Origin: Cucumis sativus
Lineage: Eukaryota; Streptophyta; Magnoliopsida; Cucurbitales; Cucurbitaceae
Direction: 5' to 3'
Length of the DNA stretch: 64,000 bases
NCBI RefSeq assembly: GCF_000004075.3
Contig: NC_026658.2
Location: 13,628,075-13,692,074 of the forward strand
Below are positions 42,501 to 55,588 of this stretch, one piece after another; the stretch's first letter is position 1; the number at the start of each line of letters is the position of its first letter. Made by a program: the position numbers and the translations under genes. A model generated the notes under the pieces. That model was not told where the DNA came from. It saw only the letters and a program-made list of their open reading frames with translations, and did no database searches.

Positions 42501-44454
42501 TCTCACTAGATCAACCTATGATGGTTTATTTTTTTTTATAAGTGATAAGTCTGCTATTTGAGAATTTCTCAACAAGTTTGAAGACACCTAATGGCTTTTA
42601 ATTTACCTATAATTTAACTCTTTGTGCTCCCCAATTTCATTCTTACAGGATGAAATTAAACCAACTGATGTACACGGAATTCAGAATACTTATGAAGAGC
42701 TGTATGTTTACATGTCAGCTGATACATTTGATAAGATCGATGCTGCAATTTCTGTTATAGAACTCCTAATCACCTCAATCTCGGTTAGTTAATTGCTTCA
42801 AGAAGAATAACTAATTTCCGTGGTTTTCATCTAATTTGATATGATATATGCTCATTATCTGTAACTCCTCAACCTCTTCTCACAGGGAAATCTGGCCACT
42901 GGTTCCACATTGTCTGATTTGGTTTCTACGGAGGAAAGTTCTTCCAGCCAAGCTGACGGTACTACAGTATCAGATATGGGGCAGAATCCTATGCCGAACC
43001 AGGGGGTTATGCAACAAGGACAATTTTACGGGCCACCTTCAGTGCCAGGGCAGTTTCATTACCCTAGTACGTGGCCTTCTCACAATTTAACGCCAGCTCC
43101 TGGATTTATTTCCCCACAAAATCCTCCGTCATCAATTATAAACAATCCAATCCATTTATCAACACCCAGTTCAAACGTCCCTAATGTACCGTCATTATTT
43201 GCGCATCCACCCGCCCCAGTTTCTTTCAATCCAGCTTTCCGAGGCCCTCCTGTTCCTCCTCCTAGACAACAGTTACATGCACAAGACGTACAGCAACCTT
43301 TCATGGCTCAAACCAGTCATGTTGGCCAACCCAGGCTTCATGCTTTGCCACATCAACGGCTGCCCTCATTGGTTCCATCTAATGTCTCAAAACCAAATTT
43401 CACTAGTAGTGGTCCATTACCTTCAGGACTACTCCCAAATATGGCAGGATCATCTTTGCCTCAACTTGTTCCCAGTAGCTTTCCTCCAGGATCACGGCCT
43501 GATCACCCATTGGCACCTAACATAGTTGGCAGTTCAGTATCTATGGGTGCAAATAACATGGGGCAGATGGCTCCATCACTTCCCCCGCCGTTTGGGCCTC
43601 GAGCAGCTCCACCTCAGGGTCTTAATATTTCTGGCGCAGCACCTGCAGATACAGCAGCAGCCAATGTGGATGGATATGCATCTTTTCCTTCTGGACCTTC
43701 CACTCCCCAAGCAACAGGTATAAATGTGAATCACCATAATACAGCTCCAATTCCGTCTCACCAGATGGGACATCGCCCGCCATTTTCGGTGCCTTCAGCA
43801 CTGTTACCCTCACCTGCACATAATCCTCCTGGTAACTTCATTGGTGGATCTGCTTCAAACCCTCCAACACCACCTACCAATACAAGTAATTTTACATTCC
43901 AACCACGTGGCCCACAAAATCCATCTCCTCAAACAATTTTGAATTTAAACATTCAAAACACACCAACGGGACCTACATTGCAACAGCCTGCATCCGGGGC
44001 ACCATCTTTCCATCCATCGGCCCCAAATTTTCTGAGAGTTGCCAATCAACCCTTTCCCGGACCCCAAGCTGGCAGCCAGATAGGTACTCATCAAATTCAA
44101 GATATAGCTTCTAATCCTATTGGCATTCAGGTCTCAACTAGAATTCCTGCTTTTCTCAATCCAGGTCCTCGAACACAACTGCATCAAAGAAACTTTGGTC
44201 CAGGATTCCAAATGCCAAACTTGCCAGGGAATTTTCCTCACAGACCAGGAACCTCCATACAATTTGAACAAGACTTCCACATGCGACCACGTCAACCTGA
44301 ACTCCGCTTTACACCCCCACAGTACAGTAGCAATCTGACGTTTGTTTCTGGTAAGCTGCTACCACCCAGTTCCGGAGGACAGCAAGTTTATGATCCATTC
44401 TCGCCTACATCCGTATCTGGCCCTCAACATCAAGGGAGCAATCCGCTAAGATGA
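39581..44454 (+). CDS. SF1/BBP-like KH-domain protein with proline-rich tail
   Basis: Eight coding exons: 39581-39892, 40567-40692, 40786-40831, 40916-40998, 41640-41717, 41809-41862, 42649-42783, 42886-44454, totalling 2403 nt (800 aa). The N-terminal part contains KWGPD and [15 protein letters not shown]. Residues 147-189 have an SF1-like [20 protein letters not shown]...PPDYRP segment. The KH domain runs from about 190 to 278 with the GxxG loop GPSG at 204-207. This is the maxi-KH arrangement used by SF1/BBP to bind the intron branchpoint. The last exon encodes 522 residues rich in Pro, Gln, Asn and Ser, without a CCHC zinc knuckle or RRM, unlike canonical plant SF1. I infer a nuclear RNA-binding or splicing-related role. 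The ATG at 39581 is used because the frame upstream opens only with TTG. Confidence 0.88.
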
Positions 44455-45325
44455 GCTGCATCAGGTGTTAATAGTTCTGAATTTGTCAAGTGTTGCACTT
44501 GTACAACGGAGAGGGAAACCGTTCAAATTTCCCTCTAAGGCCCCTAAATGATCATTCTGTGATGGTGTAGGTAGGTAGGGGTGATGGAAAATCTCTTGAA
44601 CTTCAATATTGAAATCTGACTTTGTGTTCATGTTCTACAAAAATGAAAATTACTTGGAATGGATGTCATTTGATGCTTTGCTGGTTGAATGATACTCACT
44701 TTATACTGATTTCCTCGGCATCTTTAAAGCTTCCAGTTCCAATAATAATATCCTAGAGAAGCTTTATATATATCTACATATATAGCGGGATATTATTTGT
44801 GCCTTTCAACTTTTATATAATAGCTATCATGTTGATTTTCATGTTCAAGAATACAATATCTTTTAGTGAAATGAGATTAAACTTCCAATTAGACTTCCCT
44901 CCCTCTGTGATAACCAAACGACCTGAAGTTTAGAAATATTCTATATAGTTTAACCAATGACTTGTGATCCCATACTAACAAATATTTTGTTTAAATTTTT
45001 CCTTTTCAGCAAACATCCCAACAAAGAAATTTGACAGCATTCATGCCAAAGTTATGAATCACTAAATGTGTTGTCACAATTTTACGTTTCTATTTGCGTT
45101 TGTAATTGTCGTCCATGAGTATTGATTTATCAATTAAATTCATTGCGATTACACCCATTTTCGAGCCATTTCTAAAACTTTCTCAACAGTTATGCTATTT
45201 CCTGTGAACTTTCTTTTCCATTATATTTCTTAGGCGCAAAATAGCATTCAAAATAAATACGTAGCCGCAAGAATGGGAAAAACAAAAATAAGCTCTCTAA
45301 TCACATTCCAAGGACTTGTTCAAAT
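44455..45325. other. Convergent 3' intergenic region, KH gene / HUB2
   Basis: 3' ends of the KH gene (+) and the HUB2 gene (-). AT-rich, with no further gene or recognisable repeat. Confidence 0.65.
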
Positions 45326-48300
45326 TCATATCTTTACAGCCCTAACATCATTTTGACCGAATGCAGTACCACAAGCAGGGCACTTGCGATTCCGCCGTTC
45401 AATTCTTTGTTGAATACATGAACTGCAGAACAGATGATAACACTTCACAATTACAACCTGCCAAAATCAGTAGTATAGTTATATAAGTAAACCATCATAA
45501 AATACAGGAAACGACAGTCGTATTCTTAATGATATAACCAAAATCTTACCTCCTTTGGATGATCATTACAAATACTGCATTTGAGAATAGTTTTGCATGC
45601 ATTAATTTCATCCTGCAATTTCTTTATAGCAGCCTCTCCAGTTTCAGAAGTCAATTTGGCCACCTTACTATTCAATTCCTTCAACTCTTCCTCGAGTTTC
45701 TCCCTTGAACTTCTGTTGACAATGATTTTTCAGTTAGACAGAGGAAGTTTGAATCACTGCAGCTATATAATAAACAAGATGTACTTTAATCCTATGTAGT
45801 GTAAGATCTGGGTAGAGGTTTATTTATTTGGTTCCGCAGCTAAAAGTAACATATATATGCCTCCACAAATCAACAAATTGATTCAGTTCCCACACAGAAC
45901 AACTAAAGAGGGACAAATATAAAATTGCAAGAGCCCCAAATGCATGCAGCTGCAAGTCTATTACGTGCACAAAAAATGTTTTGAATGAGGAAAGAAAGAA
46001 GATGAAATATTACTTCTTTTCACATATAATTCAAGGATAATAGCAGACGGTGTTTGACATAAACTAAAATTAGTGAATTAAGACCAGAAAATAGTCCTAA
46101 AACACACCTTTCACTCTCCAATTCTGCTTCAATATCAGTTATCTGCTGCTGCGTTTGCTCATACTCCTTCTCAGAAGAAGCAACTGCCGTCTTGAGCCAC
46201 TTCAATTCCTTCTCAGCGTCAGCTAGATCCCCTTTTGCAATTTCAAGGCTAATGGTAAGATGTCTTTCTTCTCGGGTAGATCTAATTACATCAGTCAGAC
46301 TGGCCTTCATCTGTGGAATAATGAAAAGGTCCTTTCCTTATACTGATTGAGAGGCAGGCAATTGTCATGTTAATGTCATCCTTTGCAAGGGAAAAGAAAT
46401 CTAACCTGATCTTCCGTAAGAGCAATCTTAGTTTTGAGAGATTCAAGGGAGGCATTAATTTGTTGAAGTTGTTTTCCCAAGGCCTGCTTTTCAGATTGTA
46501 AAAGGCTCTGAACCTGCTTCGATTTTACACTTTCTGAAACTAACTGCATAAATCAAGGATCAACTAAATTTATCAGCATTAATAACCATAAGAGTAGATG
46601 GTAAAGTTAATCATTCGAATATGTAAGGAAATAAAAGACACACCTTAATATTAAGATCATCCCTCTCCGTCACCTGCTGTAATAAATGCTGATTCTGTGT
46701 CTGCATATCTTCGTATGCTTGACCAATAGTCTACAAGAAGGCAATTTAATCAAACCATGGGGGTGGGTGGGAGAAAGCTTTCGGATATATGGAATAGAAA
46801 GCAACCATGTGCTGGAATGAACAGAGAAAAATCAATAAGCAGACCAACAAACACAAAATAAGGCACCTCTATTTCTGATATATAAGCCTCTGCCTCCCCA
46901 TCTTTAATTTTTATGGCCTCAGTAAGCTCTAAGATATCCCTGCGATTAAGAATTATAGTGCACTTTAAAACGATATGAAATGCCCCTAAAAAGGACAACA
47001 AAAAAGTAGCAATAGCAGCTTGTCCAAATGAAAAAGATATCCCCGATTACTTCATTCAAGCCCTAAAGCCCCAAAAAATGGGGAAAATTACAAGCATCAC
47101 AACTTCATCAATATTCCAAGTTCTGAACAGACCCAAAACCGAGGGAACAAGCAGTAGCCTTATAGAAATACAAATAGAAGCACGCACCACTAACATACCC
47201 CATTCTGACCAAAATTTAGTTTTACTGTGCCCATTATTTAGAACATTCTTACCATCGTACAAACCGTTACTCACAAATGTAATACAGATATATGCTTGGG
47301 TGATCATCTAATTTTACCTAGACATCCTCGCCCAACCCCAAATATATAAAAAAAAATGAGAATTGAGAACTATGCGTTGCTCAATTAGAGTATCTGCAAC
47401 ATGTACTCCATTTAATAACCAGTGAGAAGTTACATTCATATGTAAATGAAAAAATATAAACAAATAAGTAGAAGATGAAGAACAAACCTCTCTGCAGAAT
47501 CAAGGTTAGATCTTAACTCCGTTATTTCAATTTCAGTGGCAGAAAGCCGTTGTTGACAAGCAGCTTCAGTTTCATTTGCAGCTTTCACTCTCAATTCAAG
47601 ACTATGCTCATCCAAAGCAATTCTTAAAACATCAGCCTGAGAGCAAGCTCGGCGTTCTGATTCTTTGATCTCCACCAAATCTCTAAAATAAAATTTAAAG
47701 CATGATGTGTTTTATCCATGATAGCTCATATAGGAGATAGTAATATGACAACAGCACAACAGTGTAATGTAGTCACTCAAACAGTTCAATCGCAACCACA
47801 ATGTCCCGCAAGTTTAATATGTATAAAACACACACTTCAATGGAAAGATGCCCAACTAGGTCCCGTCCATTGTTCAAGACACAGAATAAGTTAACCCAAA
47901 ATTTTAAAACCACATCAGACAGAGAAGTACAATACAATTGACGACTAATGTATAAAATGTCTCAAATTCTGACTGGAATAATATCACTAAGAAACCCTAT
48001 TTCACTGAAGTTTCTTTTTTACACTTTTGGAATAATATCAAAACTTTGTATACAGTAAAATAAAAGAAAACACTCAAAAACAGGGAAAAGATAGCCCCTT
48101 CAGAACTTGGAGGTTACTCAAAAGAGTTAAAATTTATATGAAACTAGAGAATACTTCCAAAATTGATTTATCGTATGACTCAAACTGAAACTGTAATTAA
48201 CAACCAGTTTAAAACATTCAGCATTCTCCCTGTGAGTGTCATTGAAAGCTGGGGCGTTACTTTCCTTCCATATGTCCAAAAAAGAGAAACATTGTTCTTT

Positions 48301-51300
48301 TGACATCATGACAGTTAACTTTATCCCACAAATCTTTTACAGATGAGGAAGGCTCCAAGCGATGTTGAATTTATAAAGAAAGTTGCCCTACAGAGAACTT
48401 GCAAATTTTCAATGAAGGAAAATATTATTTGTGTTTTCCAGTGCTCTTTGCTAAGGATATCTCCATCAGGAGAAACTGGAAATTCTGATGCATTGTCATG
48501 TGTTCAGGAATGACAGGTTTGAGAAAATTGGCAAGATGGAGAAATTTCCAACGAATGGTACTGTTGCTATCCACACTCCGCATTCTTGTCTTTAGATGGA
48601 GATTTTGGCAAGAAATCAAGAAAATAAGAGAATTGATATCTTCAAGCTTTCTTCTGAAAATTAGATCCCAATAGAGGGGATTCATTGTGCCAATTATCTT
48701 GTACATTTCTACTATGTGTTCAGGCCTACCAACTAATAAAGCCTCAATACTCATCAGATACTTGGATCCAGTTCCATAAAATGATATTGTGGAATTATTC
48801 AGACGGTGGTACACGTCAAGCCAGAAATTGTCTACCAATCATTTACTTTGCCAGTTTGCCTATTTTTATTTTCTGCGGCACCCATCTTTGACTGTCAACA
48901 AGACTTTGATAATGAATTGAGAATGATGGTAAAGTAAAAAATTTGTCGCACCTTTCATCATAAGTTTCCTGCCCATACATGTCTAAAAATAATTCCAGCT
49001 CAAGTTTGTCCTCTAGCAACTTCTCAACCTGCAGTATCAATACTCATCCATGTTAGTTAGTCTTCGTGGATGGAAATCCTCCTTTTTTTTAATATAAAAA
49101 CTACTTTCACTGAAAAAAAAAAAAACAAAAGAATACAAGGGTTACAAAAAAAATCCCCAAAATCCCTTTTAGAGAGGGGTTTCCAAGTGAGACGCTGCCT
49201 AGAGGATAATTACAGTAAGTCTTCAAGATCAAAGCCCAAAGAGAACCATGAAACCTCACCATGGATTACACATTACCACGGTCCTTCTCCACTCCTCTAA
49301 AAACTCTGTTATTCATCTCCCCCAAATGTCCCCCAAAATAGTGCACACCCCAGCTAACCATAAACCGGGTTTTTTTCCTTGTTTGTGGATGGAAATCCTC
49401 GTTAGTTACAGAATAAATTCAGCATGAAATCCATGTACCTACACTAATAATACAAATAAGTGAACCTACACACTAGTAGAAAGAAAATGTGATTATTCAA
49501 TTCTTCTGTATTATTCTTTTTAATAAGAAACAATTCTTCTATAATTGAAGTTTTAAAAAAATGAAGTCCTACATTCTATGTATCATCTAAGAATAAAATA
49601 AATATAAATAAGTATACTTTTTGCTTCCAGCATTAAAGATATCTTCAAAATTGCATAGAGATTACTCAGGCTTTGGCTCTAAGTAAAGTTAAACCACCTG
49701 GGGACTTCTGCATTATTCAGTACTAGGGAAGTGAGAGGATCATTTGTTCTTTTCTGGTTAAGAAACAAAAAGTCATACCAAATAAATATAAATTGATTAA
49801 TTAATTTCGCCTCGGGGAAATCTCTTTTTTTTCCCCTTAGAATCTTGTATTACCCCTTCATTTTACTTGAGCTAGAAAGTTTTAAGCCTTTGACAGCTGG
49901 TTATTCTCTTTTTTGAGGCTGTTAGTCCTTGGTTGTATAAATAGGACGCTGTAGCACTTCTGTAACACTTTTGTCATGTTAATGAAAATTCTCTTCGCTT
50001 GTAAACATCAAGTAGCTGACCACACCGAATGTTCAGCGACTCCTAAGCAGCCCTCCCTGTCCTTTCAGATTTTAAACTGATCACAAATTTGAATGAAGCC
50101 AAGGATTGGATGATTTGTTAGTGTTCCAACCCTTGTAGATTCAAGTGTTCCACCATTTTGCAGTCAGGACAAAAATCCAGAAAAATTATATAGAATAAAA
50201 GATATATAAATATTAGAGGTGATGATGAAATTGATGAAACAAGAACAAAGGAAATACAATCTGGTTCAACTAAAACAGGGATCTGATAGAAGGTAGTAGC
50301 ATGAATAAGGTCATATCAATTGGACTAACAGAATTGGATTCCTTCGCATCATATAGCAGGAGGAGAGAGTACCCATGCAGACGAAGACTCACAAAGGAAT
50401 AAAATAATCTCCAATTGATACTTGCCTAAAAACTTTTCAACTCCTAAAATAATTGAATAACAAGACAGAAATGGTCAGCCCAGAGAACTTTACCAGTGAC
50501 TTGAGGGATTTTATCTCCATCATTTGTTGAGCACATATGTCAGTTAAGCCCTTTTTCTCTTTTGTCTGAATCACCAACCAATAATGGTTAGCTTCAAATG
50601 GATAAGTATACTTTCATAGGAAATAGAAGAATAATATGTCCAAACTACCAAAGATATGATGGATAAAAGAGTAAGATCCAACCTTCATAGCTAAGGAAGT
50701 CTCAAGTGCCTGAACTTTCTCACGTATAGACACTGCTTCATGAGCTGTGTCTTTCCAACGCTTTAGCTGAGATTCCATCATCCCCATTTCTTTAGACAAA
50801 GCTGAAGCCATTACATGAAATTCTCCTTTGATATCTTCCCTTGCTATGAATGTGAACACCTTTACAAATCAATAACATATTTAAATACCAAAGGAAGAAA
50901 GAGATTACATCTTATGAACTTACCAGAATCTTGAACTGCCTCTTCCATTTCAATTTCTAAATCATTTTTTTCCACCAATATTTTCTGCAGCTGATGCTCT
51001 AGCTCCTCAATCCGAGAACAGTTATTGTCCATGGAGCTCCTTGCGACATCTACAGACTCCAATTTGGCATTCAAATCTTTCTCCCTTCTTATGACATGAG
51101 ACCTGTCAGTCTGAAATCTAAATTTTAAAAGGACCTCGTATCATGGTGAATATCAAATAACATGGAAGTTGAGACAAATTATTTAACCTGCAAAGCTTCG
51201 GTCAGTGATTTATAACGATCCACTTCAGCGGTCAAATGTTGGAGTTGGTCATTCAGTAAAATGTACAACCGTGATGAATGTACATACTTTTCATCCATCC

Positions 51301-54158
51301 AATCATTCTTCAACAATAAAGAAAATACTCAAAATTCACCAAGGAAAAAATAGTGAATATGGAAGAGCAGTCCCAGAAATAGGTATAAAATGAATAAGAT
51401 TATAAACCTCAAGATCTTGCAGTTGACTTGACAATGTTAAATTATCTTCCCAGGCATCTTGAAACTCAGACAAACGATCAGCAGCCAATATCTATATTAT
51501 CATTTCATGAGATTAGGTACCTGTGTGGATGAGAAGGAGAGAGACTAATCATACAACTATACCTTAGTTTCCTCAATGGACTCCTTTAATTCCCGAAATC
51601 CTATAGTTCTCTCAGCAGGTTTTTGAGGTGATAAATTTCCATTCACTACGCCCAAGGTGGGAACATGCATTGCAATGGTAACATCCTTTTGCATCATAAG
51701 ACTAACAAGTTTTCTTCTACATTCTTCAAGTTCAGCCATACTCTCATCTAGCTCCTCTATAACCAACAAGCAAAAGTAGTCCGTCAATAGATGAAAACTT
51801 AATAACAATGGATTAAAAGTTCTTATCTCTTCTTCAGATTTGAATAAGAGATGAATTAAATCTAATGATAGACCTCAAGCTCGAAGAAACAATTATTCCA
51901 ACAATAACATTGCATTGAAGCTTAAAATATGGGGAAAGAAATGCCTCAAGGACCTGAAAGGCGTTTAATTTCAGTTTGATCCATCAAATGACTGCAGGCA
52001 TAAGTTTGAATCTCGTCAGCATATGCTTTATGCTTCAAGTGGAGAATTTTGATGATCTCTCCTAGATTGGTAGCCTCCTCTTTCATCATCTCATCGATCT
52101 TTGACAAATGGACGATAGCATCTAAAAAGCGCATGATCAAATAACAGAGCACTATCACAAGTTTGCTTCTACAATTGTCATTCAAGTAAAAATGAATTTC
52201 CTACATCTAATCTAAGCATAAGATTAACTTATTGAATTAAAAAAATATATGTGGCAAATCTCCACAGGTTGGTGGGGAGCACAAGTCCATAATTGGCAAC
52301 CGCTCATCTCTGCAATCTCACTATACTAAATAAATAAATCATTCTAACCTTCTGGTGATTGTTCCACATTCCAAGCAGAAACTATGTTTGCAGTTTTTTC
52401 CCTTTGCGTATCAAGAATATCCTCCAAGTATTTAAACAACTCCATGGTGGATGCATGTCGTGAAGTAAGAGCTTCTTTAACGTATTTGACAATTTGTTCA
52501 TCATGTCTGACTTCAATAGAATCCCTCAGTAGCAATCTACAAAGAAACATGTCCTCCGCAGGACATGAAGGAATTGAACCTAGAAAGTACTTCGATCAAT
52601 GTAAATGAAAACAAAATTCAATTCTACTTTCATAAGAAACTGAGAGAGTAAAGTTAAGAATTTGAATGGCAAGGTGTTTGTGTGAACTTGCTATAACCCA
52701 AAAGTACCTTGAGAGTGGCCAGCTTGTCCTAAATTTTGTAAGATCTCCCCACCTCCTCCAGCTTGTAGTCCAAGAAAAACTAAATCATCAACCAACTAAT
52801 AGAGAGAAAAAGATCAGATGCAAAGGAAAAACAGGAAGTTTACATGAAAATTCAGAAGGAAAAGGATATCTAAGCATCATCACCTGATTCCAGAGTTGGT
52901 TGATGGCAATCAATGACTCGTCATAAAAACTCTGTTTTTTTTTCAATTCATAAATTTTGGCTTCAAGGTCTTGCAGCTCATGCTTTTGAGAGTCAGTCTC
53001 CTGGACAAGTTTTTGATTCTGGAAATGAAGGACGGTTGCATCAACCTGGCATGATGGTCAAAGATCTTTAAATATTTAAGTAAATCGTTATGTGTTCAAA
53101 ATGCGTTTCTAGCTCAAAATAAACATACACCTTAAAGTCTGTTAAATGGCCATTTTTTTCTTTTTCATTTTTCAAAATTGAGCTGATAATAGACAATCAT
53201 GAATCATTCAAATTTTCTTATATCAGTTTTTCACTTCCTTGAAACCCTTGTTTTAAATCAAATCCAAAATTTGATATTCCAAAGATTAAAAATAGGTTTT
53301 GGAAAACTAACTTTTGTTTTTTAAGCTTTTAAAATGCAAATGACTTTGGAAGTATTAGAAAACCAAGAAAATGACTAGTAAATATGCTTGTCTTTCAGAA
53401 GAAAATAAAAAACGAAGATGATATCAGATACAAATCCCACGGTTGTTGGAACTCCAAAGCCAGGCAAGTTTACAAACTCGCACTTTAAACTATCGAGTCA
53501 GCATGCTTTCTATCTGATAAATAAATACTCAACAGTCGCTTCAATTTCTGATTCTATGGTAAAGCGGTAACAACACAACAAGATGTTTGTTTGATACGAT
53601 CCTAAAAGAGTAAATACTCGATGCGCAAATGCAGGCACAGGTCGGGAAGCTGAAAGAACCTGGCTTTACATTTAAGAATTCATAAAAGAAAAAACCACTG
53701 TATCTACGCAACTAACCACGATGAATGGCAATGCACAAAATGAAGAAAATCGTATTAAATAGCTTCATATTGTGATTGGAAAAAAAATTGAGATTTTTTA
53801 GCTGGGGAAATTATCCAAAATCCATAAATTGTTTAGTTTTCAGCTCAATGCTCATTCCCAGAAACAACCTTCTTCCAATTATAAAACACAAAGCATAATG
53901 AAAAACGCTAATGACGAAATTTTAAGTAAAATGGAGACGCAGAAATCCAATAGCTGCCCATAAGTACTAAAAGAGAGTTTAAACGAAGTACGTGTCCAAA
54001 GAAAGGAGAGGTGATATGAATTGAATATCGGAGTGGAGTTAAAGAGTTACGCTGTTGTTATGTGGTTGTGAAGTGGTGGAGTTGCGAGCCATGGCAGGGG
54101 TAAGCGAGCTCAAATGAGGCCTCTTCTTATCAGGTTCATCGGGGTCAGAGCTTTCCAT
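45326..54158 (-). CDS. HUB2: BRE1-type E3 ubiquitin ligase HUB2 (histone H2B)
   Basis: RING E3 that monoubiquitinates histone H2B in chromatin, acting with HUB1; in Arabidopsis it affects dormancy, flowering and cell cycle. Nineteen exons, 5' to 3': 54051-54158, 52884-53045, 52708-52795, 52349-52579, 51954-52121, 51563-51756, 51408-51491, 51188-51307, 50924-51110, 50683-50843, 50494-50565, 48952-49028, 47488-47682, 46867-46939, 46644-46730, 46406-46543, 46108-46310, 45550-45712, 45326-45457. Sum 2643 nt (880 aa), close to Arabidopsis HUB2. Starts MESSDPDEPDKKRPHL; nearly all the rest is coiled coil. The C3HC4 RING is complete: C828, C831, C843, H845, C848, C851, C863, C866. It ends CGTAFGQNDVRAVKI, which favours HUB2 over HUB1. 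Intron 11 (49029-50493) carries a LINE insertion and an LTR-like stretch. Confidence 0.95.
48425..48838 (-). mobile_element. Possible LINE-derived ORF remnant in HUB2 intron 12
   Basis: A 137-codon minus-strand frame lies between HUB2 exons 12 and 13. It includes YWDLIFRRKLEDINSLIFL, which resembles the inter-domain stretch after the RT core in plant LINEs. The frame beyond it (48127-48309 and flanks) is broken. The identification rests on one short similarity that I recognise by eye. Confidence 0.35.
49066..49400 (-). mobile_element. 5'-truncated LINE with 16-bp target-site duplication
   Basis: A 303-bp insert (49082-49384) is flanked by two identical 16-bp copies of GTGGATGGAAATCCTC, at 49066-49081 and 49385-49400. 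Read on the minus strand it contains NNRVFRGVEKDRG, a plant LINE zf-RVT tail. It then has a GTATTCTTTTG 3' region and ends in an A8 tail directly against the duplication (T-run on the plus strand at 49083-49090). It lies in HUB2 intron 11, in the same orientation as the gene. The tail is related to the LINE fragment in PP2A intron 4. Confidence 0.8.
49790..50060 (+). mobile_element. LTR-like sequence candidate in HUB2 intron 11
   Basis: TATAAATAGG at 49936-49945 is preceded by a GACAGCTGGTTATTCTCTTT-like stretch. It is followed by TGTAACACTT and AATGAAAATTCTCTTCGCTTG, the usual order in Copia-type LTRs (U3 TATA, then R/U5). I cannot define TG...CA ends or a duplication. It may be a decayed solo LTR. 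Confidence 0.3.
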
Positions 54159-55588
54159 TTACGACGACGAGAATCGGAACGGCAATTCGAGGCATAAAAT
54201 TTAATGCTTCTACGAACCCTAGCGAGGCACCGGAGTTCTCGGGGACAACCGGGGGAGCGGCAGTTCCCAAAAGAACTCGGAGCGACAGTTTTCTTGCGAC
54301 GTCGTTTCACTCTCTTCCTATCAAGCCGACACGTCGTTTTGCTGTGTAATTTGCACTCTTTTTTTACCCATACCTTAAAAAAGATAAAACACGAAATTTA
54401 ATTTACTATTTTCTACCTTTAGTTTACACCCAAACATTAACTATTACGATAGCAATAATCAATTCTTAAATATTGGTGATTAATAAATAATTAATGCAAA
54501 CGATGAAAAGAATATCATCATTATTAGTATATGAATCCAAATTGTTATCTATATATTTGAAATTTATACTTTATTTTTATATAATGCTATCAATATCTAG
54601 GGAAAACCTGCATTAATAATCCACTCTTAGACATTAAATTGGAAAGAAAAAAACGGAATGAAATGGTTTGTTTATATTACATCTTCTGTTAATTAATAAA
54701 CAAAACTTTAACTTTCTTTGAAATTGTTCGATAAAAGAACATTGAATCAAAGTATTTTGATGTATCTTGTATCTTTTATAGTAGTCAACTCCATCTATAC
54801 GAGAAGGAAAGAAAAAACTTGTTACATACCATACCATATCTATACTTAGGAGAATTGAATAAGTTGCACACAAATGAAGAAGATGGGTACATGTGTGTTT
54901 TCAAAACATGAGTGGTTTAAATTAATGATAAAGTATTAATCAAATTAATGAGTTTAATAAGTTAATATTGCATTCATGGAATTAGAAATGAACTGAAAAT
55001 AATAATGGAATGGAATGGTCGTTTTCAACCATCCATTTCAGGTGTGGCTTGTACGAAATGGCTAATGGGAAGAACGTGAAATTTTGAGTCAAAGCCAAGT
55101 TGCCAAACCTTTGTACTTTACACTTAATTCTGGTGACCATCCACCTTCCCCCATTACCTATCTTCTCCTTAAATATTATCTAGCTAGTCGTTAATTCTTC
55201 CATCAAAATTTGTCACAACACCAATCCAATAACTGAAGAAAGATGAATGGAGTAAAGGAAAAAGAAAATCTAACACGAAAAGGTATTGATAATGGATCGT
55301 ATTTAGGTTGCAGTAGGTAATTTGCTGCTTTGATCACCTAAGCTAATTAATTTATAAGCCTGCTCTTTCACACATAGTTTCAGCTTGGCTTAAAATTTTA
55401 CAAAAAAATGAAAAGGAAAGATGTGGAAACTACTTCCAAACCAAAGCACAACACAGTGAATTATAAATACAAACAAACTATATATATATATATATACTGT
55501 ACACATGATTACACACCAATGACCAAATAATTTTAAGTTGAATAATTAAGCTGGCGGCTTTATCCATTTGGGTTTGTGATCTTTGCTT
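54159..55588. other. Intergenic region, HUB2 promoter to DUF716 3' end
   Basis: HUB2 leader and promoter (GC-richer up to about 54340), then AT-rich DNA. A (TA)n run is present at about 55481-55495. No gene seen. Confidence 0.65.

Noticed and set aside
47056-47311. Overlapping ORFs on both strands between HUB2 exons 13 and 14
   Set aside because: They fall wholly within an intron defined by in-frame splice sites on either side, with no similarity to known proteins.
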